Positions 1 to 13,134 of a DNA stretch of 64,000 nt are shown here, piece after piece. The stretch lies in contig NC_081826.1 in NCBI RefSeq assembly GCF_030867095.1, positions 250,832,251-250,896,250 on the forward strand. The letters are read 5' to 3'. The stretch is from Alligator mississippiensis (taxonomy: Eukaryota; Chordata; Crocodylia; Alligatoridae). Positions within the stretch are counted from its first letter, which is position 1, and every line of letters starts with the position of its first letter. A model generated the notes under the pieces. That model had not been told where the DNA came from. It searched no databases and was given only the letters and a program-made list of their open reading frames with translations. The position numbers and the translations under genes are program-made.

Positions 1-285
1 AGAGAAAGAAGCCTGATCTAAACACTCAAATTAAGAGTGTATCTGAATCTCTTAGCAGCAGCAAATACAACTGAGGGATTTTCAGAAAAATGTGTGGTCT
101 TTGAGACCCTTTTTACATGCTGACAGGAGGAAATTAAAAAAAAAAAAGGGGGGGGGGAGAGGAGGGGGAAGGGCACTGGCTCAGCTGCAATAAGGCAAGC
201 CAGGCACAGAAATGAACAGGCAGGTGAAATGGAGCATGTGACACAGCACTTACCAAAACAGGAAAGGAGCAATTAATTAATGTAA

Positions 286-2142
286 TAGATTTCATAGACA
301 TTAGGGGCTGGAAGGGACCTCGGAAGATCATCAAGTCTAGCCCCCTGCTCCAGGGGCAGGAAGTCAGCTGGGGTCACAGGATCCCATCAAGATAAACATC
401 CAATTGACTCTTAAAGGAGTCCAGACTAGGTGCTTGCACCACTGCTGGCGGCAGTCTGGTCCAGGCCTTGGGGGCTCAGACAGTAAAGAAGTTTTTCCTT
501 ATTTCCAGCCTGAAACAGTCTTGGAGGAGTTTGTAACCATTTGACCTTGTCATCCCATGGGGCGCTCTGGTGAACAGGCATTCCCCCAGATCCTGATGCA
601 CACCCCTTACATACTTATAGGCAGCCACCAGGTCCACCCTGAGCCTGTGCTTTTCCAGGCTGAAGAGTCCCATAGCTCTCAGCTTCTCATCTTAAGGCCT
701 GTTTTCCTGCCCTCTGATCATGCGCATGGCTCTCCTCTGCACTCTCTGAAGCTTCTCCGCATCCTTTTTAAATTGTGGAGCCCAGAACTGGACGCAATAC
801 TCCAGCTGTGGCCTCACCAAGGCGGAGTACAGCAGGAGGATGACATCCTAGGATTTGCTAGAGAAGCATCTGTGGATGCAAGCCAGAGTTTTTCTCCCTT
901 TGCCAGCTGCAACATCACATTAGTGACTCATGTTCATCTTGTGGTCAATCATGACCCCCAAGTGCCTTTCGGCTGCAGTGCTAGTAAGTGTAGCACTGCC
1001 GAGCCTATAAGCATGCTGCCGGTTTTTCTTCCCAAGGTGGAGTAGCTTGCATTTTTCGGTGTTGAAGGCCATCAGGTTTTCATCCGCCCATTTTCTGAGC
1101 CTGTCAAAGTCAGCCTGGATCACCATCCTGTCCTCAGGTGTGGACGCTTTACCCCAAAATTTGGTGTCATCAGCAAACTCGGCCAGTTCGCTTCCGATAC
1201 CAATGTCCACATCATTAATGAAGACACTGAAAAGAACAGGCCCAAGGACCGAGCCTTGGAGGATCCCACTGGTCACAGAGCACCACAATGATTGACTTCT
1301 ATCAACTACCACTCTCTGGGCCCAACCTTGGAGCCAATTCCCCAGCCAGCGGACTGTGACGTAGCCAAGGCCACAGTTGGCCAGTTTTTCTATGAGATGA
1401 TTGTGGGATACCAGATGAAAAGCTTTTTTAAAATCAACATATACAATGTCAATCTCTTCTCCCTTGCCCAGGTTATATGTCACCAGGTCGTAGAAGGAGA
1501 TGAGATTGGTCAGGCAAGACCTATCTGCAACAAACCTGTGCTGGATATCCCTCAGGAAGTTGTCTTCACCCAGTTTGTCAAGAATGGTCTCCTTGATGAT
1601 TTTTTCCAAGATCCTCCCCGGTACAGAGGTAAGGCTGATGGGTCTGTAGAGTTCCCCAGATCTACTTTCCTCCCTTTCTTGAAGATAGGCAACACATTGG
1701 CCTTCTTCCAATCTTCGGGCACTTCACCTGAGCACCACGAGTTCTCGAAGATCTGTGCCAGTGGCAGAGCTATGATGCTTTCCAGCTCCTTAAGTACCCT
1801 GGGTGTAAGCTGGCCAGCTGGCTTGAAGGTGTCCAGCCTCTCAAGGTGTTCCTTCACATGGTCAACATAGATGAAGGGTAACAATTCTCCCGCGCCCTGG
1901 CCATCCTGTAGCGTATTGAGCAGAGCTGTCCCTTGGGACTGGTGAAAGACCAACGCAAAATACCCATTAAGCAGGTTGGCTTTTTCTTGGGTGTTGGTTG
2001 TCAGTTGACCCATATGACTAAGCAGGGGGTCCAATGTTACCCTTGCTTTTCCTCCAGCTCCCCACATATCTAAAAAAGGACTTTTTATTGTCCTTGATAC
2101 ATGTAGCCAGTTGGAGTTGTGTTACTTTGCATACATGGGCTA
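286..2142 (-). mobile_element. CR1 LINE, 5'-truncated
   Basis: The reverse strand carries the C-terminal half of a CR1 reverse transcriptase: RYVGSW, ENSWCSGEVPEDWKKANV, YRPISLTSVPGRILEKII and the catalytic FADDTKFWGK. The 3' end is at the low coordinate, where the plus strand reads ATAGATTTCATAGACATTAG. The reverse transcriptase frame is broken by at least one frameshift near 1.6-1.7 kb. Confidence 0.92.
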
Positions 2143-2147
2143 AGGAC

Positions 2148-2838
2148 AGAAGTTACACATAAACTGGTTTAAGTGATCAGAAACTGGTTTAAACCTGTAA
2201 CAGAACAGAAGCTCAGTACACACAAACCAATTTCAAAATGGCTGAAACTGGTTTAAGATAAACCTGGTTGAATGTAGTATCAGGCTTAACTGATTTGGGT
2301 CAAACTGGTTTATGAAACTTCTATCCCAGATCCCTTTCTGGTTCAAGTTAAATCACAGTCCCCCAGCATCCCAGCATGCTTTCCAGCCCTGGGCTGGGCT
2401 GTCTGCTCCACCCCTCTGCTCCCTACCTGGTTGACAAGGGGGTGGTGGGGGCAAACCCGGCTAGGGTCTGGGGCCAGGGAGAAGGGTTAAACACCCCTTC
2501 CCCCGCTTAAACTTACTGCTGGCTGTAACTGTGGACTACAAATCCCAGAGGCACCTAGAGGCAGGAAGAAGAAGTCATGAGTAACTCTGCAAAGTCCTGC
2601 TGTTGTAATTCTGGACTGCAAATCCCAGGAACCTTGGGGGCAGCAGGAAGAAGTAGTAAACACACAGCCACTAGAGCATGGCTCTCTGCCCCCCAGCTTC
2701 TGGCCTGAGCCACTGCAGGCATGTGGCTGCATTTCCTGAATCAAAGGTAAATGTCCGTTCACTTCTGTTTCAATTTAATCTGTGCAGTTTAGACTAACCT
2801 GCAAAGACTGAATTGATTCAGCCTTGGACTTTTTGACT
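2148..2838. mobile_element. Possible MITE with repeated AAACTGGTTTAA-type words
   Basis: Just outside the CR1, the words AAACTGGTTTAA / CTGGTTTA recur at 2,164, 2,182, 2,248 and 2,305. The right end reads CTGTACTTAGCC and, reversed (GGCTAAGTACAG), resembles the left start GGCTAAGGACAG. No target duplication is clear, and part of the left similarity may belong to the CR1. Confidence 0.35.
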
Positions 2839-3599
2839 GCCTGTACTTAGCCAAACAAAGCTCAAAAGCAATCAAACACACCAAAAGAAAATGTAATCAA
2901 GCTTAAATATAGTAGAATCTCTTTACACACATACACGCATGCACACATATGTGTGCACATACCCTATATCCTCTATATATACTAGCACATAATTTGCCAA
3001 ACAAATCAAGGCTGCATTTGAATATTCAACTTCAATAACATTTCAGAAATTTCTTACAAATATTGTTAGTCTAGATTTTTTTTTTGGTATATGCAAAACC
3101 ATTTTTTAATGATTGTGTGGTTTGTTTGTTTGTTTTTTTTTGGGGGGGGGGGGTTACATATTTTTCCTAAACATGAAAAACGATATTTCAGTAAAATTTA
3201 CAGCAAAGATTTAACCTCTATTGAGGCAAGCACTCGTTTCTCATTAGTAGGACAGGTTGGCATAAACCATCTATATCAAGGAATCCTGAAGTGTGGTCTG
3301 CAGGGACCATGTGTCCCTTTGATACTACACTCACTGCCCCTTTGAAATGGCCCTTCAGGAGTGAAATTTTGGGACCCCCAATACACTGTCATAGTCGATA
3401 GTGTAAAAAGAAAAAAAAGTTTGTGAAAAGATTTTGTTTGCTCTGTAAATCAGAAACATTAAGCCCACAACCATGCAACAACTCACTTAAAGCAACATAT
3501 GAAAGTACTTTTCAGGAGATTAACCCTAGTAAATTGAGAATTTAACACCTCAAAATGTATCACTCTTTTAGCATTATGATACAATCCCCTCATAGGAGG

Positions 3600-4205
3600 A
3601 ACACTTTAAAGGTAAACTGAGAATGGATGCCGAGATGGGAAGGAACTAAAAACACCGGGATGGCTGAGCAAGAATATGTAATGAGGATCTGAAAGCCACT
3701 AGGTAGGATGGGGAAATTGGGATTGACTGGATAAGAAAAATGGGACCGAGAATTTATGTGATAAAAGGACAGGAAATAAGGGGTAGGAAAAACTGTTCTG
3801 AGGAAGAACTGGACAGAAACAGAACTAGTACTGTCTGAGGAAAGACACTGGGATAAAGAACTGAGAGGTGAGCACAGCAGTTGGATGAAGAGAATAAGCA
3901 GAAAGACTGGGACTTGGAGGTGGGGCAGGGGTGAAGGTAACATGGAGTGTAGGTGGCTGAAAGGCCAGGGAGGGACAAGAACATAGACAGATGAGATAAG
4001 GAGCCAAGAGGAAAGGAAGTGGCAAAGGACACCAAAACTAGGACAGGAAGATGGGGAAAACTAGGACTTGCTAAGCAAGGAAAATGGGATGAGAAGCCAG
4101 AGGAGGAGAAAAGATTGAGACTGCAGCAAGGAGCTAAGACTGGAATGGAACAGGTTGAAAGGAAAAGAGTGAAAGGGTTACACTTGGGGAAAGGGGGCCT
4201 ATGAG
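3600..4205. repeat. Purine-rich, strand-asymmetric stretch
   Basis: About 600 bp in which the plus strand is strongly A/G-rich, with irregular recurrence of words such as GGGATGG, GCTGAGCAAG, GACTGGATAAGAAAAATGGGA and AAGATGGGGAAAACTAGGA. It looks like a decayed tandem or simple-sequence-derived region. Long open frames on the minus strand (Ser/Pro/Phe/Leu-rich) follow from this composition. Confidence 0.5.
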
Positions 4206-6378
4206 TCTGTGCTGTTCTACGCTGACCTGGAATGAGACCCAAGATTCTTAGTTACTTGTCAGCAAACATCTGTGAGATGGTCCATCTCTCTCTGGTGTTG
4301 GTTCCCAATAGCATTAGTACAGCATCACCTTCTCTCATGTACTCTGTGAGCCCAAATAAACAAAATTTGTATACTGGTTTTAAAGATACCAACTCTGATG
4401 ACCCACACTGACCATGTGATATAATTTCTTAGACTTTTAAAAGATAAGACTGAATACATAGAAAGTTTTTTCATCTGAAAACCTACATCAAAGTAACACT
4501 GGTTGCAAAGGTTGCAAAGTCAAGTGCTCATAAGCTACAAAATGCCAGAATATAGAAATAAGACCTGGCCAGAAAGAGCTCAAAAAAGTGTTCAGTGTAT
4601 AAGCATAGTATTATCAACATTTCTGCAAGGGTGTCTCTGGTAAGGAAGATCTCCTCAGTTTACAAGACAGGAATATGTCACACAGTACCATGTCCATTTG
4701 AAACTAGCCAAGACTTGCCAGCAGGCCCAATGGCAACAGTATACTTCTGTTAAAATGGATCACTCAGAAACAACAGTTTCGTTACTGTATTTTTAAAGCC
4801 TGTTTTTGCTTTTAAAAACAGACAGTTCATATTTCTGACCTACAGTTCAATGCTTCAGAATATTACTTTATGCTAACTAAATGCTATAGTGTCTGTTATA
4901 ACATTGCTACTAGGAAGTACTGTGTTTACCTGATAAACTACCAAAGAAACTTGTTGGAAAAATATAAACGTGAGACCACATAATATCCATTTTGACACAG
5001 ATTTCTGTACACTTACTTCACCGAGTTTTAGAGAAAAAATTACTGAGAAAGTTTACCAAAAAAAATTTGTAAGGTAATGAAAATCTGAACAGCATACTGA
5101 TGTGCTATGCCAAGTAATTTAAAGGCAAGTACAGGCACCACAGTTCAGTGCAACTGGTTAAATAAAGTCTTTAAAGGACTGTGTGTGGATGTGGTTTAAT
5201 TTCAAGTCAAGTGGCAAAATAGCTATTGATTTCACTGGGTCTATTATTCTAACCAACTTAACTATACTGCTGCTGTTACTTATATTAAAAAACAACACAT
5301 ATTTAAACAACTGAGAAACCAAGACTCTTGTTGCTGTAGTTCTCATCCTATTCACCCCACCCCACTCTGTTTGTTATTTCTACTATTTTCTCATGCCTAA
5401 ATTTGGGTTGAGAGCTGGGACCAAGTATTCCTCTTTGGAGTGGAAAAAAACTTAATTTTTTTGCATACAGCGTGCCCTAGAATAAAACATGCACCTGGAT
5501 TTTGAAAGGCCAAAGAAAGAAAGAAGATTTTTTTTCCAGAGTTATGGTAGTACAGAGCAGAAACAGAGCCTAACTTTAGCTGGGTCACCCTTTTCTTTCA
5601 TAGGCTAACAGGAGCAGCTAGCAGAAATCAAAACTGCCCTAAGAAAGGTTAGCTGGATTAGTGGAATAAGACTACTATAAAAAAAGAGAGAGAGATAGAA
5701 GAGAGATGATTGTTAACAACCTGTAGAATGAAGAAGAATGGGCCATTAAATCAACTGACTCCCTCAGCAGCCTGAATAGTAACTGTGCTGCACTGTGGAG
5801 CAGGAATCAAAGCAGGCTGTTTTTATCCTGTATAGAAAATCATGTTTCCCATTTAATACGCGCACCCCAAATTTTGGGAGAAGTGTATGTTGTATATGAC
5901 AAAATAAGGTATTTAGCACTCTCTTGGGTACTGCCACAGGCACCACCAGCATACAGCCTCAGAATACTTCTGCCAACCACATTCTCTTCAAGAAACAAAT
6001 CTGAAGAATCATTATATTACAACATTATGCTTTCTTTCAAAAACAATTTTCCTTATCTATTAATGTCTATGCTTACGGTAGTTGAATACTTTCTATTACA
6101 AGACTATTTTCATTTGCCTATAATTCTGACAAATTAACAATTCAAAATGAAATTTTCCAGGCTAAGTGTCTACCCCAGGCTGACTTACACCCCCTCCCCC
6201 ATCTTTTTTATTTCTTATAACAAGATTAAGAAAGAGCTACACCCATGCTAATAAAGTATTTTCTTGTCTTCCTAAGGAGCTCTAGTACAACTCGCCATGA
6301 TGATTTTAAGCAGAAAGTGGAAATTAGGTTGCGACATCACCCTAGTGACCAGGATATACATTCTGCTCTTCCTGTGAG

Positions 6379-6672
6379 CGGTGGTTCTCAACATTTTCAG
6401 ACACGAGGCACTGCTCAGAAAATGCCAGTTCTAACTTTACACTTATTATTTGACTACAGAAAAACAATAGAGCAATTATTTTGTTGCAGAGAACTCAGAA
6501 AGACCACAGTGGAGCAGAATACTTTTAACACTATGGATTCCTGTTTGAAATCTTCACATTTATCTTGCAAATCACGTTTGTATACCAAGTAGTACTAACA
6601 CTGCGTGACACTCTGCAGCACTTTTGAAAGGACCTCAAGCCATCCCATGACACCCCAACTGAGAATCACTGG
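6379..6672. mobile_element. hAT-like MITE
   Basis: The left end GGTGGTTCTCAACATTTTC and the right end CAACTGAGAATCACTGG are inverted relatives of one another, the form of short non-autonomous hAT elements. It has no coding capacity. Confidence 0.55.
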
Positions 6673-9362
6673 CCTAGCTAGGTTACAACTGTGGTGGTTA
6701 CAGATTGCTAATGCTGAGGTTATCATTTTTTCATACAACCAAATTAATAACACAAAATAAATCCAAATAAGCAAGAATTACACTGATGTAAGTGAATCTG
6801 TAAGTATTCATATCCATTTAACTAGATCAGTATCAAAACTGATGGTATTAAAGTAGCCATTTTCAACGCAAGATTTAAAATTACACGATCCCAATTCTTC
6901 AGCAGCTTTAATAAATCAATCCACAAATGCAGCAAAGTAAAAGAAGAAACCAAATATTCAAGCTTTAGAAACATTCTTATTGCCCTGTGTTCATTCCCTT
7001 GTGTCTGAAGCAGCAACCATAAGAGTAATGAGGACAAATCCTCAGCATTATAACCCTATGCCAGGAGACATCACAAAAGAAAAAAGGAACCTGTGTTAGC
7101 TGTACATGAAAAAAAACACAGGGCCAAATACATTTAACAGACAAAACTTCCCCTCTGAATAAGTGCTCTTATATACTAGCCACTGTAAAAGTTACACACA
7201 TCTGCACTTAGTGTAATTACACAAGTCTCGAATACAATTGCAGAGCAACTTGCATTGACACCTTCTGACTACTCCAGACAATCCCTAACTAGATATTGAT
7301 GGGCCAAGCTTACACCACTTAATCTTCTCTGATATTTTGCTCCCTTTGTGCAGACACAAACAATTGCTCTATTGTTTTTCTGTAGTAAAAAAAATTGTGT
7401 GTAAACTAGGAATTGGCATTTTCTAAGGGGTGTCTTGAGTATGAAAATGTTGCACAGTCTGCACAAATTCTCAGCATTTCTCACGCACTTAAGCCCACAC
7501 ACATGTATTTAGGGTGGGTGATCTTCCACATTGCACAAAGACAAACAGATTGCAGTTGCTGTGGCCAAGCAGTAATGCTGGGGGAAGGGGGGAAGGAGAA
7601 GGGGGAGGCAGACCAGATAGGGCTGCCTTAAGAGGGACATGTCACCCAAGGATATCAGTAAAGCACCAGATGCAGGGTTATTACGAACTATTGTGTATTA
7701 CACATTAACTGAAATTAAATTAAATACACTGGGGTTTCAATACCTATGGAAATAAAATTAGTACTGTCCGCATAAGAACAATTACATCAAAACTGAAGGA
7801 GAACAAGAACAACTCATTTTGGAAACATTAACTCAGTACTAAATACTATGGGGCCCTCTAGTGTTTAAAATCTTTAACATAATACAAATATATTAAAAAA
7901 AAAAAAGAAAAGTGTTTGCAGAAACAAACTGAACCCATGGATTTTATTTATCACTTCAAAGTAAGTACATTTAGCCTGGAGAGCTGCCCAGCTAATGCTC
8001 TCAGGATAGCTGCCAGAAGGTGAAATAAAAATCAAACTACCATCTGTTTATCAGCTAATATCACATTATGTCTCTTAAATGATAAACCACCTATTAACAT
8101 CAATTGTGTACATGAGTAATAAAAGTGGTCTCAAAAGCTGTAACATGATGGCTTTAATAGATAAATGAGACCACATTTTTTGCAAAATGCACTTATTTTG
8201 CCAATTACATGGCAAAGTCTAAACTACTGCAAATTCTAAACTATTTTTTTAACTAGCTATCACTGTGACATCCTGCTTCAACTAGGAGCACAAATCAATA
8301 CTCTGTTTTTGCAGGGCTGAGTTAGCCAGAGACTTTATAAATCAATTATCAGATTGATACATGCAGTCTCAAATAGTTTACAGACTAAAAGTCTACACAG
8401 CATAAGTTACTGCAACAAGTAAAGGAGGATATAAGAATAGAATGGCACTGACTTTTAAGTGCACACCACTATATATTTTAGTATTATATTTTTACATGTA
8501 CATACACACAGTGTCAAGCTCCAAGCAGGAATGAAAATTACCTGCTTAGAATCAAAGACAACTTGGGTAAAAAAAAAAATTAATTTTTATGATAAGTGGA
8601 GACAGCTAGGAATTTATTATTTAGTTATTCTATTTCTCTCTGGATTATGGCCTGGATAAAGGAACAAATTACACTAAGTTAAAAAAGGGATTGGGACTTT
8701 CTGCAGAGCAGGTCTACTGCAGTAACTATAACTACTAGTTCTTACCCTACAGATGGTGAGGTGCATCGTCACATATAAAATACCACATTTTTCTCAGGTT
8801 AAAAAGAAACTAGAAGGCCATTAACAATAAGAGAGGGTCATTAACACCTGTGGAATGAAGAGTTTAGAAGGGATAAGTTAGATTACAATGAGCCATGAAG
8901 TCAATTGAGTCTCTCAGCACTGCCTAACTAAAAATGCTGCTACCACTGCCAAGCAGTTGGTTTTAAACTTTGGTGGATCCGCCCCTGGCTAGACTGCATC
9001 TTTTGGTATTAGGCAAGAGGTTCCAAGTTAAATGAAAAGGCTGCATATCTGAAAGTGCTGATGCTATAACCAAAGAATGAAAGCAAGCCTTTCTTTAGGA
9101 AAAAATACTAAAAATAAATAAATAAATCCCAATATAAAACAAGAGGAATTTAAAAGAAGGTTTCCCGATTTCTGCTTTAAACCAATTCATCCTAAAATTA
9201 AAAAGATGAAACAGCAGATGTCCAAGATCATCTTTTGTACTATCTCCCAGGCAACAGCACTGGGAAAATTTGAGGGTGGATCACACTGTAGCCATTAAGC
9301 CTACAGTTATATCAACCTAATGTCTGCAGGTGGTAACGTTAATGATATGAAAGGTTGAGGCT

Positions 9363-9480
9363 TTTATTTCAGTCCGAGACTTCAAACAGTTGCATTTCCT
9401 GTGTCATGCCTGCAGCTGGGAGGTCAATTTCATTCCCCAGTTCTTCAATATCTTCTTTCAATGAGCCTGTTGATTTGTGT
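9363..9480 (-). other. Coding-like 3' segment of unknown origin
   Basis: Directly against the CR1 3' end, the reverse strand has a 36-38 codon open run including LKEDIEELGNEIDLPAAG and ending LFEVSD-stop; the stop overlaps an AATAAA word (TGAAATAAAAGCC). It looks like the last coding bases of a processed gene copy cut by the CR1. I do not recognise the protein, it is not MSH3, and chance cannot be excluded. Confidence 0.3.
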
Positions 9481-11175
9481 TTCATAGTTTCATAGCTTGT
9501 AGGGTTGGAAGGGACCTGAGCAGATCATCAAGTCCGACCCCCTGCCATGGGAGGAAAGAGTACTGGGGTCAAATGACCCCAGCAAGGTGTTCATCTAGCT
9601 TCCTCTTAAAGACCCCCAGGGTAGAAGCCAGCACCACTTCACTTGGAAGTTGGTTCCAGATCCTAGCTGCCCTGACAGTGAAGTAGTGCCTCCTGATATC
9701 TAGTCTAAATCTACCCTCTGCCAGCTTGTGACCGTTATTTCTTGTCACTCCTGGGAGTGCTCGGGGGAACAGGGACTCCCCCAGTGCCTGCTGGTCCCCT
9801 CTGACCAGTTTGTAAATGGCCACTAGATCCCCCCTCAGCCTTCTCTTGTGGAGGCTGAACAGGTTCAGGTCCCTCAGCCTCTCCTTGCAGGGCCTGCCCT
9901 GCTGCCCTCGATCATGTGGGTGGCCCTCCTCTGAACCCTCTCAATGTTGTCCACATCCCTCCTGAAGTGCGGCACCCAGAACTGGACACAGTACTCCAAC
10001 TGCGGCCTGACCAGTGCCGTGTAGAGGGGGAGGATCACCTCCTTGGACCTGCTTGAGATGCATCTGTGGATGCACGACAAGGTACGGTTGGCCTTACTGA
10101 CCACATCCTCACGTTGGCGGCCCATGTTCATTTTGGCATCAATAATGACTCCAAGATCCTTTTCTGCCTCTGCACTGACAAGAAGGGAGTTCCCCAGCCT
10201 GTAGGTATGCTGCTGGTTCTTCCTCCCTAGGTGCAGCACCTTGCACTTTTCAGTGTTGAAACCCATCCTGTTCTCATCGGTCTACCCCCGTAACCTGTCT
10301 AGGTCCAATTGCAGCTTATTCCTCCCTTCTAGCGTGCCCACTTCCCCCCACATCTTAGTGTCGTCTGCAAATTTGAACAGGGTGCTTTTTACCCCCTCAT
10401 CCAAGTCGCAGATGAAGATGTTGAACAGTGCAAGCCTGAGTACCGAGCCCTGGGGGACCCCACTGTCCACATCCCTACAGATCAAATAGGACCCGTCCAC
10501 CACCACTTTCTGGGTGCGGTCCTCCAGCCAGTTAGTGACCCATTTGACTGTGTAGGTGTCGACGCCACAGTCTCCTAGTTTTTTTAATGAGAATGGGGTA
10601 GGAGACAGTGTCGAAGGCCTTCCTAAAGTCCAGAAAGACTATGTCCACTGCTACTCTTACATCTTAAGGATTTTGTGACCTGGTCATAGAAGGCCACCAG
10701 GTTGGTCTGACAGGACCTGCCTCTAATGAACCCATGTTGGTTGCCCCTAAGCATAGTCTCCCCTGCTGGCCCCTCGCAGACATGAGTCAGGATAATTCTC
10801 TCAAAAACCTTACCCAGGACCGAGGTAAGACTAACTGGCCTATAGTTTCCTGGGTCCTCCTTCCTCCCTTTTTTGAAAACGGGAACCACACTGGCCCTTT
10901 TCCAGTCCTCTGGCACCACACCAGAGCACCACAAGTGCTCGTAAAGCCATGCCAGGGGTCCCGCAATGACCTCTGCTAATTCCCTCAGCACTCTGGGGTG
11001 GAGATCGTCAGGACCAGCTGATTTAAATATGTCCAGTCCCTCCAGAAGTTCCCTGACTAGGTCCTCACTGACCCTAGGTCTGGGTGCACCTCCCCTGGGG
11101 CCTACAGAGGTCCGCGGGGTGGGGAACACGATGACCAGTCCCTGCTCAGGAAAACGGAGGCAAAGAAATTGTTAA
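9481..11175 (-). mobile_element. CR1 LINE, 5'-truncated
   Basis: The reverse strand shows the reverse transcriptase: [60 protein letters not shown] and a C-terminal end FKRKLDEHLAGVI. It is split among frames, so inactive. The 3' end is at 9,481 (plus strand TTTCATAGTTTCATAGC). It belongs to the same subfamily as the copy at 43.4 kb (shared GNSLL...AEKDLGVIID wording). Confidence 0.93.
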
Positions 11176-11607
11176 ATAAAAGGTATGTATGTGCATGAAA
11201 GGTATGTATAAAATTATTAGGTGGTTATTTCTTGACTGTACATCAGATTTTTTTGTCTTTTTGAAGACTCAGTAATATTGTTCATTCTACAAAAATTTTC
11301 ATATACAGGCAACAAAATGCACATTTCAATAGTCTGCTCGATACCTCTAATATCTGTTATCTTCAGAGATTGGGCATTAAAAAATAAAATCAAGTACAAG
11401 TCCACCATGTTCAATAACAGACTAATACTGAATTACACAAGTGGCATTTTCCCAAGTAGTCGTTTATGGTGGTTTCCTGCACCTGTTTGTTGAAAGTGCA
11501 TCTACAGATCTCACCACAGTATTTTCTAATAGGGTAAGGGTGGCACTGAATTCATTAATGCAAGTCTACTACATACGACTGAAAAATCTGGCAAGTAATG
11601 ACATTAT

Positions 11608-12369
11608 TGTGTGGGCTGGGGGCGATCCAGGCCCGTCTTTGCGCACACGGGCTGTGGCCAGCAGCCTGGGCACGCGGGGTCGGAGAAGACCGGGGGCAAG
11701 CTAGAATTAGTCACGGACACATAGTGGTTGATTTAAAGATTGTTTACTTACACCAAAGATGGTCGTGGTGTAGGCTGGACAGTTTCCAGGCACAGCTCCA
11801 CTTAAATCCTCGTTAGAGGACTACGACAAGTTCGTTCTTTCCCACGGAGTTGTTGAAGCTCCGTGGGTTCGGTAGTTTCTCGTGCAGGAAGGGATACGTC
11901 TAGGAATCTATCGGCAACGGGGAGAGGCTAGAGGCTGGTCAGGTCTCTATTGCCTTTTATGAAATGCATTGGGTCCGTAAGGATCTGCAACGCTTAGAGA
12001 TCTTCACACGAGGCGAAGGTTTTCTTTCTCTCTCTCGAACTCCGACTTGGGCGGAAACCACCCAAGCTCTTTATACGGCTAGCAAGCCAATCGCTAGCCG
12101 CCACATGTGCATATTTTAGAACTGGCCAATAATGTGGCACGAATTCTCATACAAATGGCGGGAACTCCTTGCACCGAGCATTTCTTAGATGCAAAAAGAA
12201 ATGCACCATTCAAAGAAAGCTTCAAATTGGCGGGAAATTCTTCGTTGCACCGGGGTTCTCTTCTGCAGCAGAAAACTCCACAGTGCAAAGAAGCTGCAAT
12301 TTAGCGGGAAAATAATTTAGCAGTGCTGAAGCACACACAAACAAAAAATCACAACTTTGGGTTGTGACA
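11608..12369 (-). mobile_element. Solo LTR, family A, copy 1
   Basis: About 762 bp with TG...CA ends (plus strand TGTGTGGGCTGG ... GGTTGTGACA) and a 5-bp duplication ATTAT on both sides (11603-11607, 12370-12374). On the minus strand a TATA-like CCGTATAAAGAGC lies upstream of a later AATAAA-like word, giving the orientation. No internal region is present, so it is a solo LTR. It shares long blocks with the copy at 54.3 kb and is more distant from that at 57.8 kb. An LTR retroelement, probably endogenous-retrovirus-like. Confidence 0.85.
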
Positions 12370-13134
12370 ATTATTAGGTAGCATTTCTTTATAACAGGAA
12401 TATCTTCGAAAAAGTCCTACATTCATGTAATATATTGAAAATTTTACCAACAGTGATGATTGGGGGTAACATGCTTTAGGCAAACAAAATAAATAGAGCT
12501 TCCTGTATCCTTACTATGTTTTAAGCACAGACCTGAACTTGGGGATAAATTTTGTTTAGCATCATTTTTTCCTTTTTCTCTTATAGAAAATAATATGTGG
12601 AGCGTTGAGCTCTATCTAACCCTACATGCATGTTCCCAATTCATATCCGACTCAGGCAGAAGATTATCACAAATCTCTCACATCTCTAATCAAACAAACA
12701 ATCAAATCAGACACACAAACTGGGATTAAGTGTAATTGGATATGCTGGCTACTTAAACATACAAGGCTGAAAGTTTTAAAGATATTTTCATAACATGAAG
12801 TAAATAATTTCTCTTAGACATTGAGTAGTATGTTCCTAAGAAGTTGCAGACCTGTTCCATTTACCTACTCTGTAAATAACATTTATTACATTTTTTGCTT
12901 GAGTAGGGGCATAATGTAACAACTGTTCAAAATAAGACGATTATAGTATCCTTAAAAACTGAGCTCTTCAGAACTAATGCTGTAATTTGAAAAAACTGAA
13001 AACTCAACTATCTGACAAATGCATAAAATGCTACAGGAATGTATGAGAATTTTCCTGAGCTTACATGTTATTTCATTCATTTTTATCAATGTCCAGTCAA
13101 CTGAGGAATTTTCTTAGCCAAAATATGAAATCAA

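Noticed and set aside
557-1870. Plus-strand open frames of 162 and 192 codons
   Set aside because: They are the antisense of the CR1 reverse transcriptase on the minus strand.
3590-4242. Minus-strand 117- and 162-codon frames rich in Ser, Phe and Leu
   Set aside because: They derive from the purine-rich tract and have simple-sequence composition.
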